From: Salinivirgaceae bacterium
GTDB taxonomy: Bacteria; Bacteroidota; Bacteroidia; Bacteroidales; SZUA-534
NCBI GenBank assembly: GCA_024405635.1
Contig: JAKSOL010000021.1
Location: forward strand, 1 to 56,350
Direction: 5' to 3'
Length of the DNA stretch: 56,350 bases
Shown here: positions 10,054-19,343 of the stretch, one piece after another
How the letters are laid out: every line of letters starts with the position of its first letter
How positions within the stretch are numbered: position 1 is the stretch's first letter
The notes under the pieces: model-generated
Database searches by the model: none
What the model was told of the DNA's origin: nothing
Seen by the model: the letters and a program-made list of their open reading frames with translations, nothing else
Translations under genes and position numbers: made by a program

Positions 10054-12942
10054 TTACATACGTGGACCGCCCATTCTCATTCCTCCTGGAGGTGGCATCA
10101 TGCCGCCTGGGAAACGGTTGCTTTGTTTTTGTTCACCGTACGATTGGAATTTGTAGGTGAATGTAAGCATTACGTAGCGGCGAAGAACGTCGGTTGTGGT
10201 GGTGGTTACGTTATCGTTTTGGATGCTACGCGATACGCTTTGTGTTTTGTCAAGAATATCGTTCACTTTTAAGCGAAGTTCACCGCGGCGGTCTTTAAAG
10301 AATTTGCAACCAAAGGCAGCGTTCCATTGAACATAGTTGTTGTCGCGGTTGGCACCCAAACCGTTGGTGTAGGTATGAGCAGCATCGGTTGCAATAACAA
10401 AACGTGTGCCTAGTAATACGTTCAAGTTGCCACTCAATGTGTGGTTGTAGTAGTTTTGATTTCCCATTTTGTTCAAACTATTCTCCACAATGTTGTAACC
10501 GCCCCAGTATGATAAGGTAAAGTCAACGTTTTGGCTAATATTGCTCGACAATGTCAAGTTGCCTGTTAGCGAGTAGTTTTTGTTATCGCCCTTAGCTCCA
10601 TTTACTAAAGTTGGTGTGTTTGTCATATTGGCGCCAATGCCAAAGTTGGTGGTCGATTTAATCAACGACACTGGCATTGTGTAGTTCAAATTGGCGCGCA
10701 ACGAGTAAAAACCATTTGTGTTCACTGGTTTTACAATTGATGTTCCAGCTGGTAGCAATATTTGAATGTTATTGCCGTTTTCATCTTTTGAATCAAGATA
10801 TTGGTTCTCGCGATAGGTGTTAGTTGAGTTAGCAATGTAGTTTTGTGTAGTTGATAGGTTGAACATTGCAAAAATACCGCGCGAAGTAGCCATGTTGTTG
10901 CTTGCTATAAACAAGTTGATATTGTGGCTGTACGATTGTTTCAAGTTTGGATCACCAGTTGAGTAGCTCAAAATATTCGACATGTCAATTACCTCTTGCA
11001 ATTGGTTTACACTTGGAGCATTAGTGTTAGTACGGTAGTTTAGTCGAATGTTGTTGCCCATTCCTTTTTGAATTTGAATTCGGGCCGATGGCATAATGCT
11101 GCTGAAGTTTGTTTTTGTTGTGTTTTCAAAAGGATAAACTTGCTCGCTTTCAAGTTGAGCATTTTGATAGTCAACACCAAACGTAGCATTGAACACTTTG
11201 CCGTTAAATACGTTTAAGCCCAAACCTGCACGTTGACGTAGGTAACGTGTCTCTTTCTCATTTGACAAGTTTGATGAAAACTTATAGTCCTCTGGTGCAA
11301 ATTCCAAACCAAAGTCGTTTGATTCTGCTGAGTTCACTCTGCGGTTGCCCGAGTTAATATCGTACGATGGTGAGTAGTTAATTTGCAAAGCAACATGGTC
11401 GCCAAAAGGTTCAGTGTACATTAACGACGATGATAGTGATATTGATTTGGTATCGTTATCAGTCTTCTCTGACGATTTGCTATTAGTTGCAGCCTCTGCA
11501 ATACCTTCTGCATATTGATTAACCTTGTCAGTTTCTGAGTTATTGTCGCGATTGTTAATGTTTGTTGTTAACGAAAGCGATAGTGTTCGGCGTGGTAAGC
11601 TAAAACGGTGACGAGCTGTTAGCATTGCGCGGCCACGATACGATTTTGAATCGCTAGTTGATTCGTTTGAAGTGAAACGATAAAGGTTATCGTCGTAGAA
11701 GGTATTTGAAAGGTCTTTTGAGTAACTATCGCTACCTTGCCATGAGAAGTACGAACGTAGAATAATGTTGTTGTTCTTGTTAACGTCCCAATCGATGGTG
11801 AGGTTTAGATTGTGGTTATAGTTAGTAGACTCGCTGTCGCTAGTATCGGCTTCGGTGCGGAACTCATCTTCCTCGTTTATTTTAAAGTACTCTTTGTCCG
11901 ATGATGAGTTGCTAACGTTTTTGGTGTTGCCATATCGGTACGATGTCTCAATACGTATTGTATCCTCTTTGTCTAATGTGTAGTTTACACCAAATGAACC
12001 AGTACGGTTTTTGCCGCCATTGCCATTCCAGCCGCCACGGCCTCCCATCATTCCCATCATTCCCATGCCGCCACCGCTAACCGACGACATATCTTCCATT
12101 GAGAAGTTTTGTTGGTTAATGTTGTTTAATAGTCCGATTAACGACACCCGGTGGTCTCCGTAAAACATATTGTAGTTACCACCTGCTTCGTATCGAGGGT
12201 CGGTTCCATCGGTACCAACGCCAGCGTATGCGCGTCCAAAACGACCTTTTGAAATACCCATTTTGGTAAGAATGTTAATGGTGCGCTCTTCGTTACCGTC
12301 TGAAAAACCAGTAAATTCGGCTTGGTCGCTTTGTTTGTCGTAAACTTCAATTTTCGATACCATATCGGCCGAAATGTTTCGAAGTGCAGCCATTGGATCA
12401 TCGCCAAAAAACTCTTTGCCGTCAACCAATACTTTCTTTACTGTTTCGCCACCACTTTTAATTTCATTACCTTGAATTTGCATGCCTGGCATTTTTTTCA
12501 ACAGGTCTTCGGTAGTAGCATCAGGATTAACTTTAAATGCCTCAGCATTAAAAATAGTTGTGTCGTCGCGTTGCTCTTGACGTTGCATTACTCCAGTTAC
12601 TTTAACCTCGTCAAGTTCTTTTTCTTCAATTTTCAAACCTACAGTACCAATCTTTATATCTTGATTGGTTACCTCAATGGTTTTTTCGTACGATGAATAA
12701 CCAACGTATCCAATTTTTAAGTTCCATTTTCCTGCTGGAGTCTTGATGCGGAAATTACCGTCAAGGTCGGTAACTGAACCCATAATGTCACCTCCATTGG
12801 CTGGAGTAAGAGTTACTTGTGCACTTGGCAATCCTTGATTGTCTTTTTTGTCGATTACTGTACCATGCACATAAGCTTGTGCGAAAGTGGCGGTTGAAAT
12901 TACCATTGCCGACATTAGTGCGATTAGGTGTTTGATTCTCAT
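10054..12942 (-). CDS. TonB-dependent receptor-like outer-membrane beta-barrel protein
   Basis: 962 residues. A signal peptide (1-22, ending TFAQA) is followed by a carboxypeptidase-regulatory-like beta-sandwich (AYVHGTVIDKKDNQGLPSAQ, to about residue 110). Next is a plug domain (FKVNPDATTEDLLKKMPGMQ; VKKVLVDGKEFFGDDP) and a long C-terminal barrel rich in alternating aromatic strands. This is the outer membrane beta-barrel family (PF14905 type) related to TonB receptors. No SusD partner is adjacent, so the substrate is unknown. Two odd features: a Gly/Met run near residue 290 (GGGMGMMGMMGGRGG) and a Met/Pro/Gly-rich C-terminal tail (GGMMPPPGGMRMGGPRM). Confidence 0.9.
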   Translation of the reverse strand: MRIKHLIALMSAMVISTATFAQAYVHGTVIDKKDNQGLPSAQVTLTPANGGDIMGSVTDLDGNFRIKTPAGKWNLKIGYVGYSSYEKTIEVTNQDIKIGTVGLKIEEKELDEVKVTGVMQRQEQRDDTTIFNAEAFKVNPDATTEDLLKKMPGMQIQGNEIKSGGETVKKVLVDGKEFFGDDPMAALRNISADMVSKIEVYDKQSDQAEFTGFSDGNEERTINILTKMGISKGRFGRAYAGVGTDGTDPRYEAGGNYNMFYGDHRVSLIGLLNNINQQNFSMEDMSSVSGGGMGMMGMMGGRGGWNGNGGKNRTGSFGVNYTLDKEDTIRIETSYRYGNTKNVSNSSSDKEYFKINEEDEFRTEADTSDSESTNYNHNLNLTIDWDVNKNNNIILRSYFSWQGSDSYSKDLSNTFYDDNLYRFTSNESTSDSKSYRGRAMLTARHRFSLPRRTLSLSLTTNINNRDNNSETDKVNQYAEGIAEAATNSKSSEKTDNDTKSISLSSSLMYTEPFGDHVALQINYSPSYDINSGNRRVNSAESNDFGLEFAPEDYKFSSNLSNEKETRYLRQRAGLGLNVFNGKVFNATFGVDYQNAQLESEQVYPFENTTKTNFSSIMPSARIQIQKGMGNNIRLNYRTNTNAPSVNQLQEVIDMSNILSYSTGDPNLKQSYSHNINLFIASNNMATSRGIFAMFNLSTTQNYIANSTNTYRENQYLDSKDENGNNIQILLPAGTSIVKPVNTNGFYSLRANLNYTMPVSLIKSTTNFGIGANMTNTPTLVNGAKGDNKNYSLTGNLTLSSNISQNVDFTLSYWGGYNIVENSLNKMGNQNYYNHTLSGNLNVLLGTRFVIATDAAHTYTNGLGANRDNNYVQWNAAFGCKFFKDRRGELRLKVNDILDKTQSVSRSIQNDNVTTTTTDVLRRYVMLTFTYKFQSYGEQKQSNRFPGGMMPPPGGMRMGGPRM

Positions 12943-13142
12943 TTTTTATTTGTGTTATGTTGTTATTGAATATTTTCCGAATGCAAAAAAAATAAAGAGT
13001 AATAACCTAAAAAAGCAACATAGACGAAATCCGTTTTTTTACGGACGAGTAGGCTAAAAACCCGAAAATGTGCCTAAAAAAGCCGATGATTAGTTAAATG
13101 GGTTATGTCGCGTTTTAATATTCAAAATATAAAAGTTCTCCG

Positions 13143-13171
13143 TTTGTAGTTTCAATGTTTTTCTACCTTTG
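13143..13171 (+). promoter_or_regulatory. Promoter of the PUR-family gene
   Basis: TTTG (13143-13146), 17 bp, TACCTTTG (13164-13171). The predicted transcript start falls near 13178, which rules out the upstream TTG at 13169 as a start codon and supports the ATG at 13193. Confidence 0.65.
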
Positions 13172-13192
13172 TTCAACTCAAATACAAATTAT

Positions 13193-13510
13193 ATGATTGA
13201 AGATTTTGAAAAAAACGATATTGCTCGCGATAGCAACGAATTGTTCTCAAAAGCGGTAAAGGCTGGTAAACGAACTTATTATTTCGATGTAAAATCGACC
13301 AAGCAAAACGATATGTATCTTACTATTACAGAAAGCAAAAAGCAGTTTGATGACAATGGCTTGGCTCATGTAGAAAAACACAAAATTTTTCTTTATAAAG
13401 AAGATTTTGAGAAGTTTACCGACGGCATGGCCGAGGCTCTTCAGTTCATTAGAGACAAACAAGGTTCTGACGATGCTTTTGATTCTATTTTGAAAAAGTT
13501 CGACGAATAA
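13193..13510 (+). CDS. PUR family DNA/RNA-binding protein (DUF3276)
   Basis: A 105-residue protein with the PUR-domain pattern: GKRTYYFDVKSTKQNDMYLT, then KHKIFLYKEDFEKF, then an amphipathic helix (GMAEALQFIRDKQ). PUR proteins bind single-stranded purine-rich DNA or RNA as dimers; the bacterial members include BpuR of Borrelia. The start at 13193 is set by the promoter position. A two-way terminator follows. Targets in this organism are unknown. Confidence 0.85.
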   Translation: MIEDFEKNDIARDSNELFSKAVKAGKRTYYFDVKSTKQNDMYLTITESKKQFDDNGLAHVEKHKIFLYKEDFEKFTDGMAEALQFIRDKQGSDDAFDSILKKFDE

Positions 13511-13526
13511 ACGCGTTACTTTATAT

Positions 13527-13562
13527 AAAAAGAGCGACTCTACTGAGCCACTCTTTTTTTTG
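13527..13562. terminator. Two-way terminator
   Basis: AAAAAGAGCGACTC (13527-13540) pairs with GAGCCACTCTTTTT (from 13545) with G-U pairs, between convergent genes. Confidence 0.75.
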
Positions 13563-13580
13563 TGTGTTTTAAGATTGACG

Positions 13581-13883
13581 CTAAAATTCGTAGTCAACAG
13601 CGGTGCGGCTTAATGCTGCACTTTTAATAAATCCTACGCATTTAAGATGCTCCGGATGATTGGCGTAAACCTCAAGATCGGCCATAGAGGCAAAGTCGCC
13701 TACTAAAACTACATCGGCATTTTTGCCTTCGTAAGCGCAATTAATGCCAACTTCAAGTTTCACAATTTCGCTAATAACACCATTAAGTGACTCAAGGTCT
13801 TGTTTCATTTTTTCTGCGATTTGCTTTTTGGACATGCCGTTAAGCTCGTCGCGCAATGTCCATACTACAATGTGACGTACCAT
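13581..13883 (-). CDS. Dabb family (stress-responsive alpha/beta barrel) protein
   Basis: A 100-residue dimeric alpha/beta-barrel-type protein. The N-terminus MVRHIVVWTL and the central AYEGKNADVVLVGDFASMADLEVYANHPEH are typical of the Dabb domain (ferredoxin-like fold). Members include plant stress proteins and some cyclases; no reaction can be assigned here. It lies 15 bp downstream of the next gene on the same strand, so the two are probably one unit. Confidence 0.85.
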   Translation of the reverse strand: MVRHIVVWTLRDELNGMSKKQIAEKMKQDLESLNGVISEIVKLEVGINCAYEGKNADVVLVGDFASMADLEVYANHPEHLKCVGFIKSAALSRTAVDYEF

Positions 13884-13898
13884 TTTATTTATTTTTAA

Positions 13899-14693
13899 TT
13901 ATTCGTTGTCTGGCAACTCATCACCAATGTTTCCTTCGTCAATAAAGTCTATTGGTGTTGCTGTAAATGTATTACCTGTTTTCTCGCGTTGGGCAACTAT
14001 TTCGGCAATTTCTTCAAAGCTCAGTTCTTTTACATTGGTTACTAAAAAGTCGTGCGTTAAAAAATTGCCAAACTCGTTACATGTTTTAACTGCATCAATT
14101 ATCAGTTTATCGAATTGAACATTGAGAGGTATAAGAAGTTTTGTTGCAGCATATTTCCCATTAAATTCAATCGATTCCAGTTCCGATTGGTTCTCTTTCA
14201 TTGCTGTCTCAAATTCCGACTTTACCAATTTTTGTTGAAATTCGGCAAATTCTTCGTTGTTTGAAATTAGTACAACAAAATATCGAAGTTTGTTGTTTCG
14301 GCCACCTAATCCAGTTGATACAAATACTTGACGTTCGTTAAGCAACGAACCCTCAATTAGCATTTTACTTTCGTTTTTTGCCATAAGAGCCCAAGCATGT
14401 AATGGGTTTTCTGTGTCCTTGGCATATTCTTCAATAATACGAAAGGCGCGCGCATCATCAATGCTGGCTAATTTAATCAGTAGCACTTTGCGGTCTTCGT
14501 CGCTTAAGGTTTCGGAGTTAATGTTTTCAAGCATATCAACATTCAAGTCGTCGTCAAGTTCTTTATGTACTTGTTTTGATGTCTTGAAGTATTCCATTTG
14601 CAAGTTCACATCAATAGGCTCGTCAATGGCATTGAATCCGTTTGGAAACAGATTCATTAGTTTGTTCATTTCGTTTTGGAAATCAATCTCCAT
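13899..14693 (-). CDS. Conserved hypothetical protein, acidic
   Basis: 264 residues, no signal peptide or membrane segment, strongly acidic ends (LDDDLNVDMLEN; IDEGNIGDELPDNE). The middle has a possible HEAT-like helical part (DRKVLLIKLASIDDARAFRIIEEY) and a mixed alpha/beta part (FVSTGLGGRNNKLRYFVVLI). I do not recognise the family. It is co-transcribed with the downstream Dabb gene and divergent from the HD-domain gene. Confidence 0.75.
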   Translation of the reverse strand: MEIDFQNEMNKLMNLFPNGFNAIDEPIDVNLQMEYFKTSKQVHKELDDDLNVDMLENINSETLSDEDRKVLLIKLASIDDARAFRIIEEYAKDTENPLHAWALMAKNESKMLIEGSLLNERQVFVSTGLGGRNNKLRYFVVLISNNEEFAEFQQKLVKSEFETAMKENQSELESIEFNGKYAATKLLIPLNVQFDKLIIDAVKTCNEFGNFLTHDFLVTNVKELSFEEIAEIVAQREKTGNTFTATPIDFIDEGNIGDELPDNE

Positions 14694-14750
14694 ATTTTGT
14701 TTGGGGTTGATGGTTATTGCAAATCGTTTTGTGCTTTTTCAGAAAGCGGT

Positions 14751-14758
14751 CAAAGGTA
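14751..14758 (-). promoter_or_regulatory. -7 box of the minus-strand pair
   Basis: Minus-strand TACCTTTG, about 58 bp before the ATG at 14693. A plus-strand TACTTTTG at 14780-14787 may be the divergent -7 box for the gene at 14850. Confidence 0.45.
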
Positions 14759-14849
14759 AAAAGAACTATACAAAATGATTACTTTTGCTTTTGTATTTTC
14801 GGTTTGCCCGCTAATCGTACAATGTTTAAATAAATTATAATGCAATATA

Positions 14850-16955
14850 ATGTTACTATCAGAAACTAAACTACCTCGAAAAAAAGAGTTTGCAGTAGCT
14901 TTAATATGGCTTGTGGCACTAGTGCTTTTTGTGGCGCTTTTGCCAAAAAAACAAATGTTTAAGTACGACATTCAAAAAGGAAAAGAGTGGCTGTACGAAG
15001 ATCTTTTTGCCCCTTTTGATTTTGCTATTATAAAATCGAACTCCGAAATTAAAACGGAACGAGATAGTATATTGCGACTTTCTAGGTTGTGCTTTGTGAA
15101 GCAAGATTGGGTTGAGCAAAGTAAGATAGTTGAGTTTAAACGCAATTTTGACCATCAGTGCAATGTGGCTATTGATGCAGTTAAGATGCGTTATCCGCAT
15201 TTCCAATTAAGCCAACGAATGAAGGATAGTGTACTAAATGTGTCAGTAAGTATTCTGTCTAATGTTTATGATAATGGTATCTGCTCATATAATGAGGAAC
15301 TAGACCGCGAGTTTTTGAAACAGCCAGTTGCACTTATTAATAATAAAGTGACGCGTGTAGTTTCTCCCGACAATTTTTTTAACCTAAAAGAAGCAAAACA
15401 ATATGTTTCGGCACAGTTTAATAAGCATTTCGATAATCATTTGACTCTTATTTTGTTGTCCGACAATCTAAACCTTCACGATTATATTGCTCCTAATGTT
15501 GAGTACAATAAAGACCTTACCGAGCGTATGAGATACGATGCCATACGAAAAATTTCAACTACTAGAGGTATGGTTCAAGCGGGACAATCGATTATCAACA
15601 GAGGTGAACTTATAGATGGTAATAAGCATCGCATTCTTGAATCGTTGAAACAAGAATATGAAAACATGGGACAAAATACAACTATATGGTTGTTGCTTGG
15701 CCAGGTTTTATTTGTATCGATTTTGCTTTTTGTACTTTATCTATTCCTAATCAATTATAGATTTGATGTGTTTGAGTCGCCACTGAAACTAGTTTTTATT
15801 CTTGGAATGGGAGTGCTTACTGTTGCAATGTTGGCCTTTTCAAATCGTTATAAAATTGGTGATGTTCTCATACTTCCGTTTGCCATTTTGCCAATAGTAG
15901 TGCGAGCCTTTTTTAGCGGCAGGCAAACTTTTTTCATCAACACGTTCTTTTTGCTTATATGTGGACTGTTGGCCCCAAGTGGGTTTGAATTTATAGTGAT
16001 GCAGATGGTGGCTGGAGCGGTTGTCATTTTTTGCTTTTCGCGCATGTGTAAACGCACACAAATGGCATTGGCTGTTTTACTTGCAACGTTGTCGTACATG
16101 GCAACATACACAGCTCTACAACTTTTACACGAGGGAAATGTTACCCAAATAGAGTTGCGCCCATATTTTGAATTGGCAATAAATGGTGCACTTTTATTCA
16201 TTAGCTATCCACTTATTTATGTTACTGAGCGAATGTTTCGCTTAGTGTCAAATGTCACGTTGCTTGAATTGTCTGACACAAACCAACCATTATTGCGTTT
16301 GTTGGCCGAAAAAGCTCCAGGGACATTCCAACATGCACTACAAACAGCTAATCTTGGCGAAGAGGCAATTAGAAAAATTGGTGGTAATTCTTTGCTGATG
16401 CGTGTTGGTGCTTTGTATCATGATATTGGTAAAATTGAAGCTTCGCAGTGGTTCAGCGAAAACCAATCGGGACAAAATCCGCTTGATCAACTTTCAAATG
16501 TCGAAAGTGCTAGCATCATTCTCAATCACGTAACCAAAGGTATTGAGCTAGCTCGCCAATATAAACTACCTATACAGATTACTGAATTTATTGCAACACA
16601 TCATGGCACCAGTCATGTACAATATTTTTATAACAAAGAGGTGAATGAAAAAGGAATGGAAAATGTTGATATTGAGAAATTTACCTATAAAGGGCAAAAA
16701 CCTGTTACAAAAGAATGTGCAGTGCTGATGTTTGCTGATGCAGTTGAAGCGGCTTCTCGCTCACTTAAAGAATTTTCCGATAAGTCTATTGGCGATTTGG
16801 TTGAAAGAGTGATTGATGGTAAGATTACTGAAAACCAAATGAGTAATGCTCAAATAACATTTAAGGATGTAAAAACTATTAAACAAGTTTTTAAAAACAA
16901 ACTACGTAATATTTATCATACTCGAATTGAATATCCACGAATAAATAAAGTGTAG
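14850..16955 (+). CDS. PgpH-like membrane HD-domain phosphodiesterase
   Basis: 701 residues in the 7TM-HD architecture: one N-terminal membrane segment (FAVALIWLVALVLFVALL), an extracytoplasmic 7TMR-HD-type domain (about 45-270), a block of membrane helices (about 275-475) and a cytoplasmic HD domain. The HD signature is visible as HALQTANLGE, ALYHDIGK (near residue 525), an ILNHV helix and ATHHGTSHVQYFY. In Listeria and relatives this family degrades cyclic di-AMP, which is the likely activity here. The N-terminal 15 residues are Lys/Arg-rich and cytoplasmic. Confidence 0.9.
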   Translation: MLLSETKLPRKKEFAVALIWLVALVLFVALLPKKQMFKYDIQKGKEWLYEDLFAPFDFAIIKSNSEIKTERDSILRLSRLCFVKQDWVEQSKIVEFKRNFDHQCNVAIDAVKMRYPHFQLSQRMKDSVLNVSVSILSNVYDNGICSYNEELDREFLKQPVALINNKVTRVVSPDNFFNLKEAKQYVSAQFNKHFDNHLTLILLSDNLNLHDYIAPNVEYNKDLTERMRYDAIRKISTTRGMVQAGQSIINRGELIDGNKHRILESLKQEYENMGQNTTIWLLLGQVLFVSILLFVLYLFLINYRFDVFESPLKLVFILGMGVLTVAMLAFSNRYKIGDVLILPFAILPIVVRAFFSGRQTFFINTFFLLICGLLAPSGFEFIVMQMVAGAVVIFCFSRMCKRTQMALAVLLATLSYMATYTALQLLHEGNVTQIELRPYFELAINGALLFISYPLIYVTERMFRLVSNVTLLELSDTNQPLLRLLAEKAPGTFQHALQTANLGEEAIRKIGGNSLLMRVGALYHDIGKIEASQWFSENQSGQNPLDQLSNVESASIILNHVTKGIELARQYKLPIQITEFIATHHGTSHVQYFYNKEVNEKGMENVDIEKFTYKGQKPVTKECAVLMFADAVEAASRSLKEFSDKSIGDLVERVIDGKITENQMSNAQITFKDVKTIKQVFKNKLRNIYHTRIEYPRINKV

Positions 16956-16980
16956 CCACACCATATTATATATGTAACAA

Positions 16981-17014
16981 AAAAACGCCCGCAATTTTTT
17001 GTGGGCGTTTTTGT
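16981..17014. terminator. Two-way terminator between the HD gene and recQ
   Basis: AAAAACGCCCGC (16981-16992) pairs with GTGGGCGTTTTT (17001-17012) between convergent genes. Confidence 0.85.
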
Positions 17015-17037
17015 TTCTTGACTATGTCTATACAATG

Positions 17038-19209
17038 TTAGTTGCCTTCGTTGCTAATAAACTTAATGCGCATCAGTCTGATATCTTCTTCAGAGTAATC
17101 GTCTTCGCCAAGTTCTTCAAGTGCCTTTTCAATTGAATCGTCTTCAGCCTCTTTAAAATATTCATAAACTTCGTCTTGGTAATCTTGGTCCAAGCGTTCG
17201 TTTATGTAATAATCAATGTTGAGTTTTGTTCCAGAATATACAATTGTTTCTATTTCCTTAAGTAACTCATCAATCTCAAGACCGCAAGCATCAGCTAGTG
17301 TCTCAAATGGCATTCGGCGGTCAATGCTGTGGATAATTTTTAGTTTCTGCTCCGATTTTTTTGGTACTGATTTTACAATCATATCCATGGGGCGGATAAT
17401 CTCGTTTTCTTCTACGTACTTTTTAATTAGTTCGCAGAATTCTTTACCAAACTTTTGAGCCTTGCCTTGTCCAACTCCAGTCATTGTTTGCAGCTCTTCC
17501 ATTGTTATTGGATAGTGAATGGACATATCTTGCAACGATGCCTCTTGAAATATTACAAAAGGAGGAAGATTGTTTCGCTTAGCCACCGATTTGCACAAAC
17601 TTTTAAGCATGTTGTATAATGTTTCGTCGGCCGCTGCAGCTCCTCCACTACCTTTCTCTTCCATATCTGAAGCCTCTTGCTCGTAGTCGTGATCTTTTAC
17701 AATCATAATCGGCTGGGGTGACTTCATAAAGGCGCGACCTTCGTCTGTAATTTTCAGTACTCCATATTTCTCAATATCTTTTGAAATGAGTTTAGCAATG
17801 TATGCGTGTCTGATTATTGTGTCCCAATATTTTTTATCGTGATCGTCGCCAATTCCAAACTCATCAAGTTGAAAATGTTTATTGGAGTTAACTTCAGCTG
17901 ATTCAATTCCACAAATCACCTCTGCAATGTAAGTAGCTTTGTATGATTCTTTGGTAACATCAATCACCTTTAATGCTTTAACCACGTCATCCTTTCCGTC
18001 AAATTGCTCACGAGGGTGAAGGCAGTTGTCGCAGCAACCACAATTGTCTTGAGTGTAGTCCTCACCAAAATATTTTAGTAGGTGTTTGCGCCTACACATA
18101 GCTAACTCGGCATAGGTTACTGTTTCGGTGAGTAGCAGTCGCCCAATCTCAATTTCCGATTGAGGTTTACCTTGCATAAACTTCTCAAGCATTTGAATGT
18201 CTTTATATGAGTAGAATGCAATGCAACGACCTTCTCCACCATCGCGGCCAGCACGGCCAGTTTCTTGATAATAACCTTCCAGACTTTTGGGCATATCGTA
18301 GTGTATAACAAATCTAATGTCTGGTTTGTCAATACCCATACCAAAAGCAATGGTGGCTACAATAACCGATATTTCTTCTTTCAAAAACTTATCTTGGTTT
18401 TCGCTCCTTACTGACGATTCAAGACCTGCATGATATGGAGCCGCCTTTATACCGTTGGCTTGTAAAATTTCTGCCAACTCTTCAACCTTTTTGCGGCTCA
18501 AACAATATATAATGCCTGATTTCCCTTCGTTATTCTTAATAAACTTGATGATTTCTCTATTTGGTTCAACTTTTGGACGTACCTCATAGTACAAGTTTGG
18601 CCGGTTAAACGACGATTTAAATACATCAGCATCTGGAATGCCCAAACTTTTTAGAATATCACTTTGAACTTTTGGGGTAGCAGTTGCTGTAAGTGCAACA
18701 ATGGGGGCTCTTCCAATTTCTTCAACTATGTCGCGAATACGCCTATATTCTGGACGAAAATCGTGCCCCCATTCTGAAATGCAATGAGCCTCGTCAATGG
18801 CATAAAACGACACTTTTGTTTGTCGCAAAAATTGAATGTTTTCTTCTTTGGTGAGAGATTCTGGTGCGACATACAACATTTTTGTGATGCCTTTTAAAAT
18901 ATCATCTTTTACCTCTTGTATTTCTGATTTTGAAAGAGATGAATTTAAAAAGTGCGCTACGCCTTCAACGTCGCTTATACCACGCATTACATCAACTTGA
19001 TTCTTCATCAGCGCAATAAGAGGAGATATAATTATGGCTGTTCCTTCCTGAATTAGAGCAGGCATCTGATAGCACAATGATTTACCTCCGCCAGTTGGCA
19101 TCAGCACAAAAGTGTCGCGTTGGTTCAGAATATTTTTGATTATTATTTCCTGATTGCCCTTAAATGAGTCAAATCCGAAATATTTCTTCAGATAATCCTT
19201 TAGTTCCAT
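17038..19209 (-). CDS. recQ: ATP-dependent DNA helicase RecQ
   Basis: A 3'-5' superfamily 2 DNA helicase for recombination and fork repair. Walker A MPTGGGKS is at residues 37-44 and DEAH at 139-142, inside the RecQ-specific IDEAHCISEWGHDFRPEY. YYQETGRAGRDG is motif VI. The zinc cluster of the RQC region reads CRRKHLL..CGCCDNC (about 373-397). A winged-helix part and an HRDC-like domain (MLKSLCKSVAKRNNLPPFVI, near residue 535) follow. The 723-residue length includes an extra acidic C-terminal tail. Bacteroidota often carry more than one RecQ; this is one of them. Confidence 0.93.
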   Translation of the reverse strand: MELKDYLKKYFGFDSFKGNQEIIIKNILNQRDTFVLMPTGGGKSLCYQMPALIQEGTAIIISPLIALMKNQVDVMRGISDVEGVAHFLNSSLSKSEIQEVKDDILKGITKMLYVAPESLTKEENIQFLRQTKVSFYAIDEAHCISEWGHDFRPEYRRIRDIVEEIGRAPIVALTATATPKVQSDILKSLGIPDADVFKSSFNRPNLYYEVRPKVEPNREIIKFIKNNEGKSGIIYCLSRKKVEELAEILQANGIKAAPYHAGLESSVRSENQDKFLKEEISVIVATIAFGMGIDKPDIRFVIHYDMPKSLEGYYQETGRAGRDGGEGRCIAFYSYKDIQMLEKFMQGKPQSEIEIGRLLLTETVTYAELAMCRRKHLLKYFGEDYTQDNCGCCDNCLHPREQFDGKDDVVKALKVIDVTKESYKATYIAEVICGIESAEVNSNKHFQLDEFGIGDDHDKKYWDTIIRHAYIAKLISKDIEKYGVLKITDEGRAFMKSPQPIMIVKDHDYEQEASDMEEKGSGGAAAADETLYNMLKSLCKSVAKRNNLPPFVIFQEASLQDMSIHYPITMEELQTMTGVGQGKAQKFGKEFCELIKKYVEENEIIRPMDMIVKSVPKKSEQKLKIIHSIDRRMPFETLADACGLEIDELLKEIETIVYSGTKLNIDYYINERLDQDYQDEVYEYFKEAEDDSIEKALEELGEDDYSEEDIRLMRIKFISNEGN

Positions 19210-19343
19210 TTTGCCTTTTTTCTATTTTCGCTTGAAAATATAAAAAATATCGCTTGTATAGATGTTTGTAACAAAAATTGAAAGATATATTTTACAAAAT
19301 ATCAATTCAACAACTGCAAACACAATAATATCATTGATTTAAG

